Translations under genes and position numbers: made by a program
The notes under the pieces: generated by a model
Seen by the model: the letters and a program-made list of their open reading frames with translations, nothing else
What the model was told of the DNA's origin: nothing
The model's database searches: none
Source: Maritimibacter sp. REDSEA-S28_B5
GTDB taxonomy: Bacteria > Pseudomonadota > Alphaproteobacteria > Rhodobacterales > Rhodobacteraceae
Reading direction: 5' to 3'
Assembly: GCA_001626765.1 (NCBI GenBank)
Contig: LUOO01000021.1
Location: 1 to 64,000, forward strand
DNA length: 64,000 nucleotides
Shown here: in pieces, positions 1 to 11,530 of the stretch
Position numbering within the stretch: position 1 is the stretch's first letter
Layout: the number at the start of each line of letters is the position of its first letter

Positions 1-1
1 C

Positions 2-91
2 GCGGCCGAGGCGATGGACATCGCGCTGCATGACCACCTGATCATCGGACGTGAACGCGAGGTGAGTTTCCGGTCGGACGGCTTCCTGTAG
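2..91 (+). CDS. radC: RadC/JAB-domain DNA repair family protein, C-terminal end only
   Basis: Only the last 29 codons are present, running in from the left edge and ending in TAG at 89-91. The readable tail contains MDIALHDHLIIGRE, the conserved beta-strand segment near the C-terminus of RadC (JAB/MPN metalloprotease-like) proteins. The metal-binding JAMM motif lies upstream, outside the window. The gene converges on the minus-strand gene that ends at 111. RadC function is poorly defined despite its old DNA-repair name. The family call rests on this short but distinctive tail. Confidence 0.75.
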   Translation, partial: AAEAMDIALHDHLIIGREREVSFRSDGFL

Positions 92-110
92 ACTGGGGTC
101 GGGCCCCGTC

Positions 111-1670
111 CTATCTGACCCAGACCTCGACCCGCCGGTTGATCTGGCGCCCCCAGTCGGTGTCGTCGCAGGCCATCGGCAGCGCCTCGCCAAAGGCGTC
201 GATCAAGATCTCGGTGCGATCCGGATCATAGGTTTCCGCGACATCGAGCACCGCCGCGCGCACCGCTTCCGCACGACGCTGGGCGAGGCGTTTGTTCAGA
301 CCCGCATCGCCCTGCCCGTCCGAAAACCCGACAAAGACCAGCGTCCGCCCGTCGAACATTCCTGCCTCGAGCGCATCCGCCAGCAGGCCCGCGTTCGACC
401 GTGACGTCGCGTCGAGCGCGGTGGAACCACCCTCGAACCGGTAGGTAAGCGTCAGGCGCCGCGTATCGGTCATCAGCGCCACGAGCCGCTGCAATTCAGT
501 TAACGGCACCTCTGGCCCGGCCTGCGCGATGGCATTGGCCAGTCGCGTCCCCTGCGCTGACAGCGGCACCTCGCTAATCCCCTGATCGACAAGGCCGACG
601 CGCTGAACCACGCGCTGGGCGCTGTCCGTGCGCAGGTAGCGCAGGAAATCACGCCCGATCTTGGGCAGGCGGATCGCGGGCTGGAACAGGAAGATGGGCG
701 AGGCGAGGGGATAGTCGCCCGCCTTGACCGATAGCTGGGTCGCGGCGACCTCGAAGGCGCAGTTGCCGGTCAGCGTGACGACTTCGGTCATGCCATGCGA
801 CGACAGACTCGCGATCCCGAGCCCAAAGGGATCCTCTTCGACGGCCAGCGTCACGCCGTCATTCGACGCCTTCTTGAGGACTCGTTCGGACAGCGTTCCC
901 CCATGCGGTTGGACCACCTGACGGTCAAACACCAAGCCAAACCCGGCCTCGGGATCGCGCAGGTAGAGCGTCACCGGCGCATCCTCGCCCCCCACCTCGG
1001 CCCAGCGCGTGAGGCCGCCTTCGTAAAGCGTTGCGAGCGTGTCGAGGTCGAGTTGGCGCACCGGATTGTCCGGGTTCACGATGGGCACCAGCGCGTCGAG
1101 CGCGATGACGCGACCTTGGCGCACGGCGGCAATGTCGCCCAAACCTGCGTCCCGTGCCATCAGGCGTTCCTGTCGCGTGGGTTCGCGCAGCGACAGCGTG
1201 AGGTCGGCCGCCTCGGTGATCAGGTCGGCAAAGCCTTCTTGCGAAGTGGCGAGCCGCAGGGTGAAGCGGGCCGAGGGGGTCGTGCCCTCGGCCTCGTAGA
1301 GCGTGTAGAGCAGGCCCACACCCGGCACTTCCTCGCGTTTGACGGCATAGCCCTCGGCCAGCCCGAAGCCCTCGATCAATGCGGGCAGGAGCACGGATCC
1401 GGGCGCCTCTGCCCCGGAGATCACGATGTCGGCGGTATAGGCGGTCAGGTTCGGGCAGCCCGGCCCGTCGCAGTTCACGCCGGAGCCGTCGACGGTGAGC
1501 ACCCCGTAATCCGTGTCGATGCGGTAGAACTCGCCGTCGAACCCCAGGAGATAGCCCGAAATTTCGACCGATCCGTCGCGCGAGGTGAGCGTGACGTCCT
1601 GAGCAAAGGCGCCGGTCGCGCCCGCTGCAATGAAAAGTGCGGCAGAGACTGCCGCACGAAGCCTGTTCAT
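111..1670 (-). CDS. Periplasmic PstS-like substrate-binding domain fused to OmpA peptidoglycan-binding domain
   Basis: The 519-residue protein begins with a signal peptide (residues 1-23, ending AFAQ). The middle (about 90-370) reads like a phosphate-type solute-binding domain (PBP-like, PstS superfamily). The last 120 residues are an OmpA domain: GFSDGQGDAGLNKRLAQRRA is the peptidoglycan-binding helix region, and the protein ends with the typical GRQINRRVEVWV strand. It probably sits in the periplasm tethered to the cell wall, binding an anion or acting as a scaffold. No permease or ATPase genes accompany it. It follows the 1699-3012 gene by 28 nt on the same strand, so the two are probably co-transcribed. 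The architecture is clear; the ligand is unknown. Confidence 0.8.
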   Translation of the reverse strand: MNRLRAAVSAALFIAAGATGAFAQDVTLTSRDGSVEISGYLLGFDGEFYRIDTDYGVLTVDGSGVNCDGPGCPNLTAYTADIVISGAEAPGSVLLPALIEGFGLAEGYAVKREEVPGVGLLYTLYEAEGTTPSARFTLRLATSQEGFADLITEAADLTLSLREPTRQERLMARDAGLGDIAAVRQGRVIALDALVPIVNPDNPVRQLDLDTLATLYEGGLTRWAEVGGEDAPVTLYLRDPEAGFGLVFDRQVVQPHGGTLSERVLKKASNDGVTLAVEEDPFGLGIASLSSHGMTEVVTLTGNCAFEVAATQLSVKAGDYPLASPIFLFQPAIRLPKIGRDFLRYLRTDSAQRVVQRVGLVDQGISEVPLSAQGTRLANAIAQAGPEVPLTELQRLVALMTDTRRLTLTYRFEGGSTALDATSRSNAGLLADALEAGMFDGRTLVFVGFSDGQGDAGLNKRLAQRRAEAVRAAVLDVAETYDPDRTEILIDAFGEALPMACDDTDWGRQINRRVEVWVR

Positions 1671-1698
1671 CGTTTATGCCCCCGACCCGATCGCCGCC

Positions 1699-3012
1699 TT
1701 AGTTGCGGGCGATAGTCAGCTCTTGGGGCAGGTTTTTCAACACCAGATATTCACCGATGGCGTCGCAATCGGGCACCGCCATGCCCACCTCGACGTCGGT
1801 CAGGCCGTCCGCCGCGCCGGAGCGCAGGTAATGGCCGCTGATCTTCGTGCCACAGGTGTCCTCGGACACCTGCGTCTCGATCGAGATGGCGGGCGCGGCC
1901 ATCAGCGATACCGGATAGGTATAGACGTCCGCCGCATAGCCACCGGAGGCCGAGCCGAGCAGCGTCAGGAAACCGCCCTCGCCGTTGACCGCGACCTCGG
2001 GCGATTTCGGCGCCTCGGCCCAGACATGGCCCGCGTCGCCGTAGCCCGCGCCGTTTTCCAGCGCGTGCAGTTGCAGCCCGGTGCCACCCTGCCAGACGAG
2101 CGCGACGCGGTCGTATTGGGCAAGGTCGGGCAGGCTGGTGGTGGTGGTCGTGTGGCTTTCGCCCTTGAACGTCGCCTCGATCACGGCGGGCGAAGCGAAG
2201 GCAGGAACGCTGATCGTCACGGCGCCCATGTCATCGAGCACCTCGGTGAAGCGCAGACCGGCGTGGACGAATTCCACGGTCGCGCCGGGATCGCAGGGCG
2301 CGGTGAAACCCAGCGTGACGAGCGCACCTGGGGCGGCGTCGTGGGTGAGCTGCACGGCACAATCATCGGTAGTCACGGCCTCGGAAACAGGCAGCGCGGC
2401 GGGCGGATCGAGGTCGATCACGTCCTCGGGCACACCGCTCAGGGCATCCATCTTGTCCGCGCGCGTCACCTCGATGGTGTCGAGGGGGGCTTCAACCGTT
2501 GCCTCGGGTTCCTTGGTTTCGAAATCGAGATCGAGGTCGAGCGCCATCGGGTCAGTAACGGCGTCGGCGGCCGCAAGGGTCACCTCGGCCTCGGGCGTGA
2601 CCTCGGCGGCAATGTCGGTCGTGGGCGCGGCCAGGTCCTGCTCCACAAAGGGTGCCTCGGTGGGCGCCTCGGTCAGGGTGGTGATCGCCGCCGGGTTCTG
2701 CGGTGCAACGCCGGAGTCGGCCAGCGCGACTGCCAACGCCGGTTCTTCGGGCGCAGCAGCGGATTCTCCGCTGGAGAGGCCCTTGGCGGCCAGCTCCGGC
2801 GCGGCGGCGTCCCCCGTCAGGCTCGCCACCATCGGCGCAGGCACGGAAGAAGCTGCCGTCGCTGCGGCCTGCTGCGGCGGCAGGTCCGGCCCCTTTGCCG
2901 TGGTGCGCTGCATGACGTGGCCAGCAGCCAGCGCGACGACCAGCGCCCCGACAGCCGTGTAGACCCGTTTCTTGTCCAGCTTCGTCGAAAACTCGGAGAT
3001 TTTTTTAAGCAT
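1699..3012 (-). CDS. Membrane-anchored Ala/Glu-rich hypothetical protein downstream of secA
   Basis: The 437-residue protein has a short basic N-terminus and one hydrophobic segment (about 17-34, VYTAVGALVVALAAGHVM). A long low-complexity Ala/Pro/Glu/Asp region follows (about 40-200), then a more structured C-terminal half with several cysteines (TDDCAVQ, APCDPG, EDTCG, VPDCDA) that could form periplasmic disulfides. It looks like a signal-anchored envelope protein. From memory, similar proteins next to secA in roseobacters are sometimes called translocase, but I see no translocase domain. It lies 150 nt behind secA and 28 nt ahead of the OmpA-tailed binding protein. An AAGGGA sequence precedes the ATG. 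No function can be assigned. Confidence 0.65.
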   Translation of the reverse strand: MLKKISEFSTKLDKKRVYTAVGALVVALAAGHVMQRTTAKGPDLPPQQAAATAASSVPAPMVASLTGDAAAPELAAKGLSSGESAAAPEEPALAVALADSGVAPQNPAAITTLTEAPTEAPFVEQDLAAPTTDIAAEVTPEAEVTLAAADAVTDPMALDLDLDFETKEPEATVEAPLDTIEVTRADKMDALSGVPEDVIDLDPPAALPVSEAVTTDDCAVQLTHDAAPGALVTLGFTAPCDPGATVEFVHAGLRFTEVLDDMGAVTISVPAFASPAVIEATFKGESHTTTTTSLPDLAQYDRVALVWQGGTGLQLHALENGAGYGDAGHVWAEAPKSPEVAVNGEGGFLTLLGSASGGYAADVYTYPVSLMAAPAISIETQVSEDTCGTKISGHYLRSGAADGLTDVEVGMAVPDCDAIGEYLVLKNLPQELTIARN

Positions 3013-3120
3013 GATGACGGTCCCTTACCCGCGTTTCACACAGGCTGACCGATCAATAAGCCCACAGGATGGATAAAAAGTGACCTGATCCGGGCGATTC
3101 TGCGCAGGCTGGAAACAGTA

Positions 3121-3145
3121 TCGCGGGGCCGACTGGACCCCGCGA
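3121..3145 (-). terminator. GC-rich hairpin between secA and the downstream envelope gene
   Basis: Arms TCGCGGGG (3121-3128) and CCCCGCGA (3138-3145) form an 8-bp stem with a 9-nt loop, 18 nt after the secA stop codon on the minus strand. No clean uridine run follows, so it may be a weak terminator or an mRNA-stabilising structure rather than a strong intrinsic terminator. Confidence 0.4.
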
Positions 3146-3162
3146 CCGTTGCCGTGGGCGTC

Positions 3163-5868
<2,706 letters not shown>

Positions 5869-6104
5869 TCCGCTCGATGCGCCATAGGGCGCCTGACATT
5901 CTCTTGATCTCGCCGGGGTTCTTGCCGCGCCGCGCGAGGCCCCATATCAAGGGCACGAAACCGGCCCCACGGGAACCCTAGCGATGTAGGCCCCGAGGCC
6001 CGGATAGTCAACGACGCCGGGGTATCCGGCACCCGTTCGGCCAGGTTGCCGGACAGAACAGGACACTGGCCGGCGATGCTGCCGACCACAAAAGAGGAGG
6101 TCTT

Positions 6105-7037
6105 ATGACCCATATCCCCACCCGCACCTCGATTTTCGCGGCGACGCTCCTTTCGGTCTCGCTCGCCCTGCCGACCTGGGCGCAGGACACGACCGAAGCG
6201 CCGGCGACCGACGCGCCCGCTGGAGAGGAAATGACGTCCGCGACCGAAACCGCGGAAGCCGTCGATGTGAACGTCGACACCATAATCGCGACCGTGAATG
6301 GCGAATCCATCACACTGGGTCACATCATCGCGGCCCGTGGCGAACTTCCGCAACAATATCAGCAGCTTCCCGACGAGGTGCTGTTCGGCGGGCTGATCGA
6401 CCAGCTCATTCAGCAGACGCTCCTGAGCCAGGCCATCGACGAGGTTTCGGACCGGGTGCAGGTCGAGCTCGACAACACCAAGCGGATGCTCGTCGCCGCC
6501 GAACAGATCGAAAGCGTCATCTCGGATGCCGCGACCGAAGAGGCCATCCAGGCGGCTTATGACGAGAAATTCGCCGATGCCGAGCCAACGGACGAATGGA
6601 ACGCGTCGCATATCCTCGTGGAAACCGAAGAGGAAGCAGCGAACATCGCTGAACAGGCCCGTGCCGAGGACGCCGATTTCGCGGCGCTGGCGAAAGAGTT
6701 CTCGACCGGCCCCTCGGGTCCGAACGGTGGCGATCTGGGCTGGTTTTCGGCGGGCATGATGGTGCCGGAATTCGAAACCGCCGTCGCCGATATGGAGGCG
6801 GGCGCGGTGTCCGACCCGGTCCAGACCCAGTTCGGCTGGCATGTGATCAAGCTCAACGAAGTGCGCGAAAAGGGTGCGCCGGCGCTGGACGAAGTGCGCG
6901 AGGAAATCATCGCGGAACTTCAGACCTCGGCGGTCGAGGATGCCATCGCGAAACTGATGGAAGAGGCGACCATCGACCGTGCGGATGTGACCGATATCCC
7001 GCCGTCGGTGATCTCCGACCCGTCGATCTTTGAATGA
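6105..7037 (+). CDS. Exported parvulin-type peptidylprolyl isomerase (PpiC/SurA-like)
   Basis: The 310-residue protein has a signal peptide (ending near residue 27, TWAQ) and an acidic Thr/Ala-rich linker. A SurA-like N-terminal helical region follows (about 60-155), then one parvulin domain (about 160-255) with the family signatures SHILVETEEEA, FSTGPSGPNGGDLGWF and the region around QFGWHVIKL. It should catalyse cis/trans isomerisation of prolyl bonds in periplasmic or outer-membrane client proteins. A strong AGAGGAGG precedes the ATG. It is divergent from secA and only 37 nt ahead of argJ, so the two may share a transcript. Confidence 0.9.
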   Translation: MTHIPTRTSIFAATLLSVSLALPTWAQDTTEAPATDAPAGEEMTSATETAEAVDVNVDTIIATVNGESITLGHIIAARGELPQQYQQLPDEVLFGGLIDQLIQQTLLSQAIDEVSDRVQVELDNTKRMLVAAEQIESVISDAATEEAIQAAYDEKFADAEPTDEWNASHILVETEEEAANIAEQARAEDADFAALAKEFSTGPSGPNGGDLGWFSAGMMVPEFETAVADMEAGAVSDPVQTQFGWHVIKLNEVREKGAPALDEVREEIIAELQTSAVEDAIAKLMEEATIDRADVTDIPPSVISDPSIFE

Positions 7038-7074
7038 TGATCTTTGAGTAACGCCTGACAAGGGGAAGCCGCAG

Positions 7075-8367
7075 ATGGGCAAGAAAAAGCTGAAGAAAAA
7101 GCTGAAGGCGCTGAAGGCGGAACTGGCCGCGGCCCGCAACCACAAGCACAAGGTGGCGCCGCTCGCGCCCAAGGACGGCTTCCCCAAACTCCCCGTCATC
7201 GACGGAGTCCGCTTTGCCGCCGTGCAGGCGGGCGTCCGTTATGCCGGGCGCTATGACGTCATGATGGCGCTCTGCGATCCGGGCACCTCGATTGCGGGCG
7301 TCTACACACGTTCGGCCACGCGGTCGGCCAACGTGCTCGATTGCCAGGCCAAGATGGGCTCGCCCTCGGACGGTGGTGCCGCGATCATCGTGAACTCGGG
7401 CAATTCCAACGCCTTTACCGGCTCCTCCGGCGAAAACGCGGTGGCCGAGATTTCCAAAGCCGTGGCGCAGGCGACCGGCGTTACCGAGAATAGGGTCTAT
7501 ACCGCCTCAACCGGCGTGATCGGCGAGCGTCTGCCCTACGACCGGATCACCGCCAAGATCGGCGAGTTGACCGAGGCGCTCGACCCCGCAGGCATCGAGT
7601 TTGCCGCCCGCGCGATCATGACCACCGACACTTTCCCCAAGGGATCGACGGTCGAGGTCGAGGTCGAGGGTGGCACGGTGAAAATCGCAGGCATCGCCAA
7701 GGGTTCGGGCATGATCGCCCCCGACATGGCCACGATGCTCGTCTACATCTTCACCGACGCCAAGGTCGAGCAACCGGTGCTGCAGGCATTCCTGTCGGGC
7801 CTCATCGACGAGACGTTCAACTCGATCACCGTGGACTCGGACACCTCGACCTCCGACACGCTGGTCCTGGCCGCAACCGGCGCTTCGGGCGTCGACGTGA
7901 AGCCCGAATGTGACCGGTTCGAAGCCGGTCTGCGCGCCGTGATGATGGACCTCGCCCATCAGGTGATCCGCGACGGCGAGGGGGCCACCAAGTTCGTCGA
8001 AATCCGCATCACCGGCGCGAAATCCCTTAAGGACGCGCGCACCCACGCCATGTCCATTGCGAATTCGCCGCTGGTGAAGACCGCCATCGCGGGTGAGGAC
8101 CCGAACTGGGGCCGCATCGTCGCCGCTATCGGCAAATCCGGGGCCGCCGCCGACCGGGACAAGCTGTCGATCCGCTTCGGGGATATCCTCGTTGCGGAAA
8201 AGGGCTGGGTCTCACCGGAGTATCGCGAGGAACAGGGTGCTGATTACATGCTGAACGAGGAAATCGTGATTGGCGTGGATCTCGGTCTTGGCAAAGGCGA
8301 AGCGACCGTGTGGACCTGCGACCTGACTCACGCCTACATTCAGATCAACGCGGATTATCGGTCTTGA
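7075..8367 (+). CDS. argJ: Bifunctional glutamate N-acetyltransferase / amino-acid acetyltransferase ArgJ
   Basis: ArgJ transfers acetyl from N-acetylornithine to glutamate (and can use acetyl-CoA), driving the cyclic arginine pathway. The 430-residue precursor contains the self-cleavage site in GMIAPDMATML. Thr220 should be the catalytic nucleophile created when the protein splits into alpha and beta chains. GEDPNWGRI and the C-terminal YIQINADYRS are also family marks. The N-terminus carries an extra Lys-rich stretch (about 25 residues, MGKKKLKKKLKALK) before the usual APLAPKDGFP start. The start has an AGGGGAAG upstream, so this extension is probably translated. Confidence 0.95.
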   Translation: MGKKKLKKKLKALKAELAAARNHKHKVAPLAPKDGFPKLPVIDGVRFAAVQAGVRYAGRYDVMMALCDPGTSIAGVYTRSATRSANVLDCQAKMGSPSDGGAAIIVNSGNSNAFTGSSGENAVAEISKAVAQATGVTENRVYTASTGVIGERLPYDRITAKIGELTEALDPAGIEFAARAIMTTDTFPKGSTVEVEVEGGTVKIAGIAKGSGMIAPDMATMLVYIFTDAKVEQPVLQAFLSGLIDETFNSITVDSDTSTSDTLVLAATGASGVDVKPECDRFEAGLRAVMMDLAHQVIRDGEGATKFVEIRITGAKSLKDARTHAMSIANSPLVKTAIAGEDPNWGRIVAAIGKSGAAADRDKLSIRFGDILVAEKGWVSPEYREEQGADYMLNEEIVIGVDLGLGKGEATVWTCDLTHAYIQINADYRS

Positions 8368-8412
8368 GCGATCACAGGAAAAGTGGGCACCCGTTTTCCG
8401 TCCGGGATCGCT
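8367..8412. repeat. Nested imperfect palindrome between argJ and mutT
   Basis: Outer arms AGCGATC (8367-8373) and GATCGCT (8406-8412) enclose inner arms GGAAAA (8377-8382) and TTTTCC (8394-8399), and a GGG/CCC core. Together they make a long cruciform or hairpin that begins on the last base of the argJ stop codon. It resembles the short palindromic intergenic repeats of alphaproteobacteria as I remember them. Copy number cannot be judged from this window. Confidence 0.55.
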
Positions 8413-8428
8413 ATCAAGGAAAAGCCAT

Positions 8429-8830
8429 ATGACCAAGGTCGTCCTTGTCTCCGCCGTCGCGCTCGTCGATCCCGACGGGCGCGTCCTGCTCGCGCAGCGG
8501 CCCGAGGGGAAATCCATGGCAGGCCTTTGGGAGTTTCCGGGCGGCAAGGTGGAGGAGGGCGAAACGCCCGAGCACGCTCTCATCCGTGAACTGAAGGAGG
8601 AGCTGGGGATCGACACCTGGCAATCCTGCCTCGCGCCCCTGACCTTCGCCTCGCACGCCTACGAGAAGTTCCATCTCCTCATGCCGGTCTTCGTCTGCCG
8701 CAAATGGCAGGGCACGCCACAGCCCAAGGAAGGCCAGACCCTCAAATGGGTGCGCGTCGCCGACATGCGAGACTACCCCATGCCCCCCGCCGACATCCCG
8801 CTCGTCGCGATGATGCGGGATATGCTCTGA
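8429..8830 (+). CDS. mutT: MutT-type 8-oxo-dGTP diphosphatase (Nudix hydrolase)
   Basis: The 133-residue Nudix protein should remove oxidised dGTP from the nucleotide pool. The Nudix box spans residues 39-61: it opens GGKVEEGE, contains the catalytic RELKEELG, and follows the usual LWEFP. The N-terminal VSAVALVDPDGRVLLAQRP and C-terminal PPADIPLV are typical of MutT. An AAGGAAAA sits ahead of the ATG. The length is normal. It lies 61 nt after argJ in the same direction and is followed by palindromic repeats rather than another plus-strand gene. Confidence 0.9.
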   Translation: MTKVVLVSAVALVDPDGRVLLAQRPEGKSMAGLWEFPGGKVEEGETPEHALIRELKEELGIDTWQSCLAPLTFASHAYEKFHLLMPVFVCRKWQGTPQPKEGQTLKWVRVADMRDYPMPPADIPLVAMMRDML

Positions 8831-8865
8831 CCCTTTCACTTTTCCGGTCAATATGCTCGGGGTTC

Positions 8866-8921
8866 TCCAAGGGGCAGACAGCCCCTTGGATTGGGGGGTT
8901 TGGGGGGATTAATCCCCCCAA
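8866..8921. repeat. Two perfect palindromes downstream of mutT
   Basis: A 10-bp stem with a 5-nt loop (TCCAAGGGGC at 8866-8875, AGACA loop, GCCCCTTGGA at 8881-8890) is followed by a perfect 22-bp palindrome at 8900-8921, made of six Gs, ATTAAT and six Cs flanked by TT/AA. They lie between the convergent mutT and infB genes. Neither has a clear uridine run, so they look more like a REP-type dispersed element than a plain terminator. Confidence 0.6.
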
Positions 8922-8970
8922 GTTCTGTTGCGCGCAGGGCGGCAGCCCGCTTGCAATACCTTTCCACCCA

Positions 8971-9000
8971 AAGAAAAAGGGCGACTCGAAAGCCGCCCTT
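8971..9000 (-). terminator. Rho-independent terminator of the rimP-nusA-rnpM-infB operon
   Basis: Arms AAGGGCG (8977-8983) and CGCCCTT (8994-9000) form the stem. Read on the minus strand the hairpin is followed by a T-rich tail (8971-8978). It lies 26 nt beyond the infB stop codon. Confidence 0.8.
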
Positions 9001-9025
9001 TCCAAATCCAGAATCCTAACCCGGA

Positions 9026-11530
9026 TCAATCGAGCGTGCGCTCGACCTCTTCCCGTTCGAAGATCTCGATGACGTCCTTCGGACGGATGTCGTCGTAGTT
9101 CTCGAAGGCCATACCGCATTCCTGACCCGAGATGACTTCCGACACCTCGTCCTTGAAGCGCTTGAGCGTCTTGAGCGTGCCTTCGTGGATGACCACGTTG
9201 TCGCGCAGGAGGCGCACACCGGCAGAGCGGCGCGCGACGCCTTCGGTGACGAGACAACCGGCGACCTTGCCGACGTTCGACACCTTGAAGACTTCCTTGA
9301 TCTCGGCGTAACCGATGAACTTTTCGCGCACTTCGGCGGACAGCAGACCCGAGGCCGCCGCTTTCACGTCGTCCACGAGGTCGTAGATTACGCTGTAGTA
9401 GCGGATTTCCACGCCCTTCTGGTTGGCCGACTGGCGGGCCGAGGCATTGGCACGGACGTTGAAGCCGATGACCGGCGCGCCGGAGGCTTCCGCGAGGCCC
9501 ACGTCGGTTTCCGTGATCGCGCCCACACCATAGTGCAGCACGCGCACGCGCACCTCGTCGTTGCCGATCTTTTCCATCGCCTGAACGATGGCTTCGGCCG
9601 AGCCCTGCACGTCCGCTTTGACGAGGATCGGCAGCTCGGCGACGTTCTCGTCCGCCTTTGCCTTGGCCATCATCTGTTCCAGCGTCGTCGCGGCACCGGC
9701 GGCGGCGCGTTTGTCTTTGGCGGCCTGATGGCGATACTCGGCGATCTCGCGCGCCTGCGCTTCCGTTTCCACCACGTTCAGAACGTCACCGGCCTCCGGC
9801 GTGCCGTTAAGGCCGAGCACCTCGACCGGCACCGAGGGGCCAGCTTCTTTCACACGTTCGCCATGGTCGTTCTCCATCGCGCGGACCTTGCCCCACTGTT
9901 CGCCGACGACGAAGATGTCGCCCTGCTTCAGGGTGCCGTTCTGCACGAGCACGGTGGCGACCGGACCCCGGCCAACGTCGAGCTGTGCCTCGATCACCGC
10001 GCCCAGAGCGGCCCGTTTCGGGTTCGCCTTGAGTTCGAGGATTTCGGACTGCAGCGCGATGGCCTCGAGCAGGTTGTCGAGCCCCTGACCCGTGTGGGCC
10101 GACACTTCGACGTCCTGCACTTCGCCGGACATGGCTTCCACGATCACTTCATGCTGGAGCAGTTCCGTGCGCACGCGCTGGGCGTCTGCGGCGGGCTTGT
10201 CCATCTTGTTGATCGCCACGATCATCGGCACCTTGGCCGCTTTCGCGTGGTTGATCGCCTCGATCGTCTGCGGCATGACCGAGTCGTCGGCCGCCACGAC
10301 CAGAACGACGATGTCCGTCACCTGGGCACCGCGCGCCCGCATCGACGTGAACGCCGCGTGGCCGGGGGTATCGAGGAACGTCAGCACCGCGCCCGAGTCC
10401 GTCTTGACCTGATAGGCGCCGATATGCTGCGTGATCCCGCCAGCCTCGCCCGCGGTCACCTTGGCATGGCGGATCGCGTCGAGAAGCGAGGTCTTGCCGT
10501 GGTCGACGTGACCCATGATCGTGACGACCGGCGGACGGTTCACGAGGTCTTCGGGCTTGTCGTCGACGGTGTCGATGACCTGTTCCACGTCACTGTCCGA
10601 CACGCGGACGATGTTGTGGCCGAATTCCTCGATGATGAGCTCCGCGGTGTCCTGGTCGATGGTCTGGTTCTGCGTGACCATCAGGCCCATGTTCATGAGC
10701 GATTTCACGACATCCGCAACACGCTCGGCCATACGATAGGCGAGCTCCTGCACCACGATGGCCTCGGGCACCTGAACGTCGCGCACGACCTTCTCGCGGC
10801 TGTCACCGCCACCCATCGCCTTCTGGCGCATGCGTTCCTGCTTGCGCTTCATCGCGGCGACCGAGCGCTGACGCCCGCCTTCGCCACCGGTCAGCGCCTG
10901 GTTCACGGTCAGCTTACCGGCACGGCGGTTGTCGTCACGCGCGCCTTTGCTGCGGGCGTTGCGGTCGTCGGCAGCCGGGGTCGGCGCGCGTTCGCGGTCG
11001 GGTTTGCGCGGACCGGTCTTGGTCCCGCGGGCCTCGGCGGCCTGGGCGGCGGCCGGATCGGCCGGGGCCTCGGCAGGCTTCGGCTTGTTCTTGGCCTCTT
11101 CCTTTTCGCGACGACGCTTTTCGTCCTCTTCCGCCTTTTTCGCGGCGGCTTCGGCGCGTTCCTGTTCTTCGCGCGCTTTCTCTTCGGCTTCCTGCCGACG
11201 ACGCTCGCGGTCCTCTTCGCGGGCCTTTTCGTCGGCCTCGCGCTGACGCGCCTCTTCCGCCTCGTTCGCACGGGCGGCGGCGAGCGCCTTCATCCGGCGT
11301 TCGAGTTCCGCATCCGAAATCCCGGCAGGGCGTTTCGACGGATCGGTCGCGGGGGACGAGCCACCGCCAGCACCACCAGCCGCACCCGGTTTGGGCACGA
11401 CAACGCGCTTGCGTTTTGTCTCGACCACCACGTTCTTGGTCCGCCCGTGGCTGAAGCTCTGCTTCACCGAACCCGAGCGGGGTCCGCCACCACGAAGGCC
11501 AAGAGGTTTTTTACCGTCCGTATCGCTCAT
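9026..11530 (-). CDS. infB: Translation initiation factor IF-2
   Basis: The 834-residue GTPase brings initiator fMet-tRNA to the 30S subunit and promotes subunit joining. The first 250 residues are a charged Arg/Glu/Ala-rich coiled region with the IF2-associated N-terminal segment. The G domain follows, with GHVDHGKTS (about 337-345), DTPGHAAF and NKMDK. Domains II-IV and the usual C-terminal fMet-tRNA-binding region complete it, ending in [11 protein letters not shown] and a short acidic tail. Its ATG abuts the rnpM stop codon with no spacer, so translation is probably coupled. Confidence 0.98.
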   Translation of the reverse strand: MSDTDGKKPLGLRGGGPRSGSVKQSFSHGRTKNVVVETKRKRVVVPKPGAAGGAGGGSSPATDPSKRPAGISDAELERRMKALAAARANEAEEARQREADEKAREEDRERRRQEAEEKAREEQERAEAAAKKAEEDEKRRREKEEAKNKPKPAEAPADPAAAQAAEARGTKTGPRKPDRERAPTPAADDRNARSKGARDDNRRAGKLTVNQALTGGEGGRQRSVAAMKRKQERMRQKAMGGGDSREKVVRDVQVPEAIVVQELAYRMAERVADVVKSLMNMGLMVTQNQTIDQDTAELIIEEFGHNIVRVSDSDVEQVIDTVDDKPEDLVNRPPVVTIMGHVDHGKTSLLDAIRHAKVTAGEAGGITQHIGAYQVKTDSGAVLTFLDTPGHAAFTSMRARGAQVTDIVVLVVAADDSVMPQTIEAINHAKAAKVPMIVAINKMDKPAADAQRVRTELLQHEVIVEAMSGEVQDVEVSAHTGQGLDNLLEAIALQSEILELKANPKRAALGAVIEAQLDVGRGPVATVLVQNGTLKQGDIFVVGEQWGKVRAMENDHGERVKEAGPSVPVEVLGLNGTPEAGDVLNVVETEAQAREIAEYRHQAAKDKRAAAGAATTLEQMMAKAKADENVAELPILVKADVQGSAEAIVQAMEKIGNDEVRVRVLHYGVGAITETDVGLAEASGAPVIGFNVRANASARQSANQKGVEIRYYSVIYDLVDDVKAAASGLLSAEVREKFIGYAEIKEVFKVSNVGKVAGCLVTEGVARRSAGVRLLRDNVVIHEGTLKTLKRFKDEVSEVISGQECGMAFENYDDIRPKDVIEIFEREEVERTLD

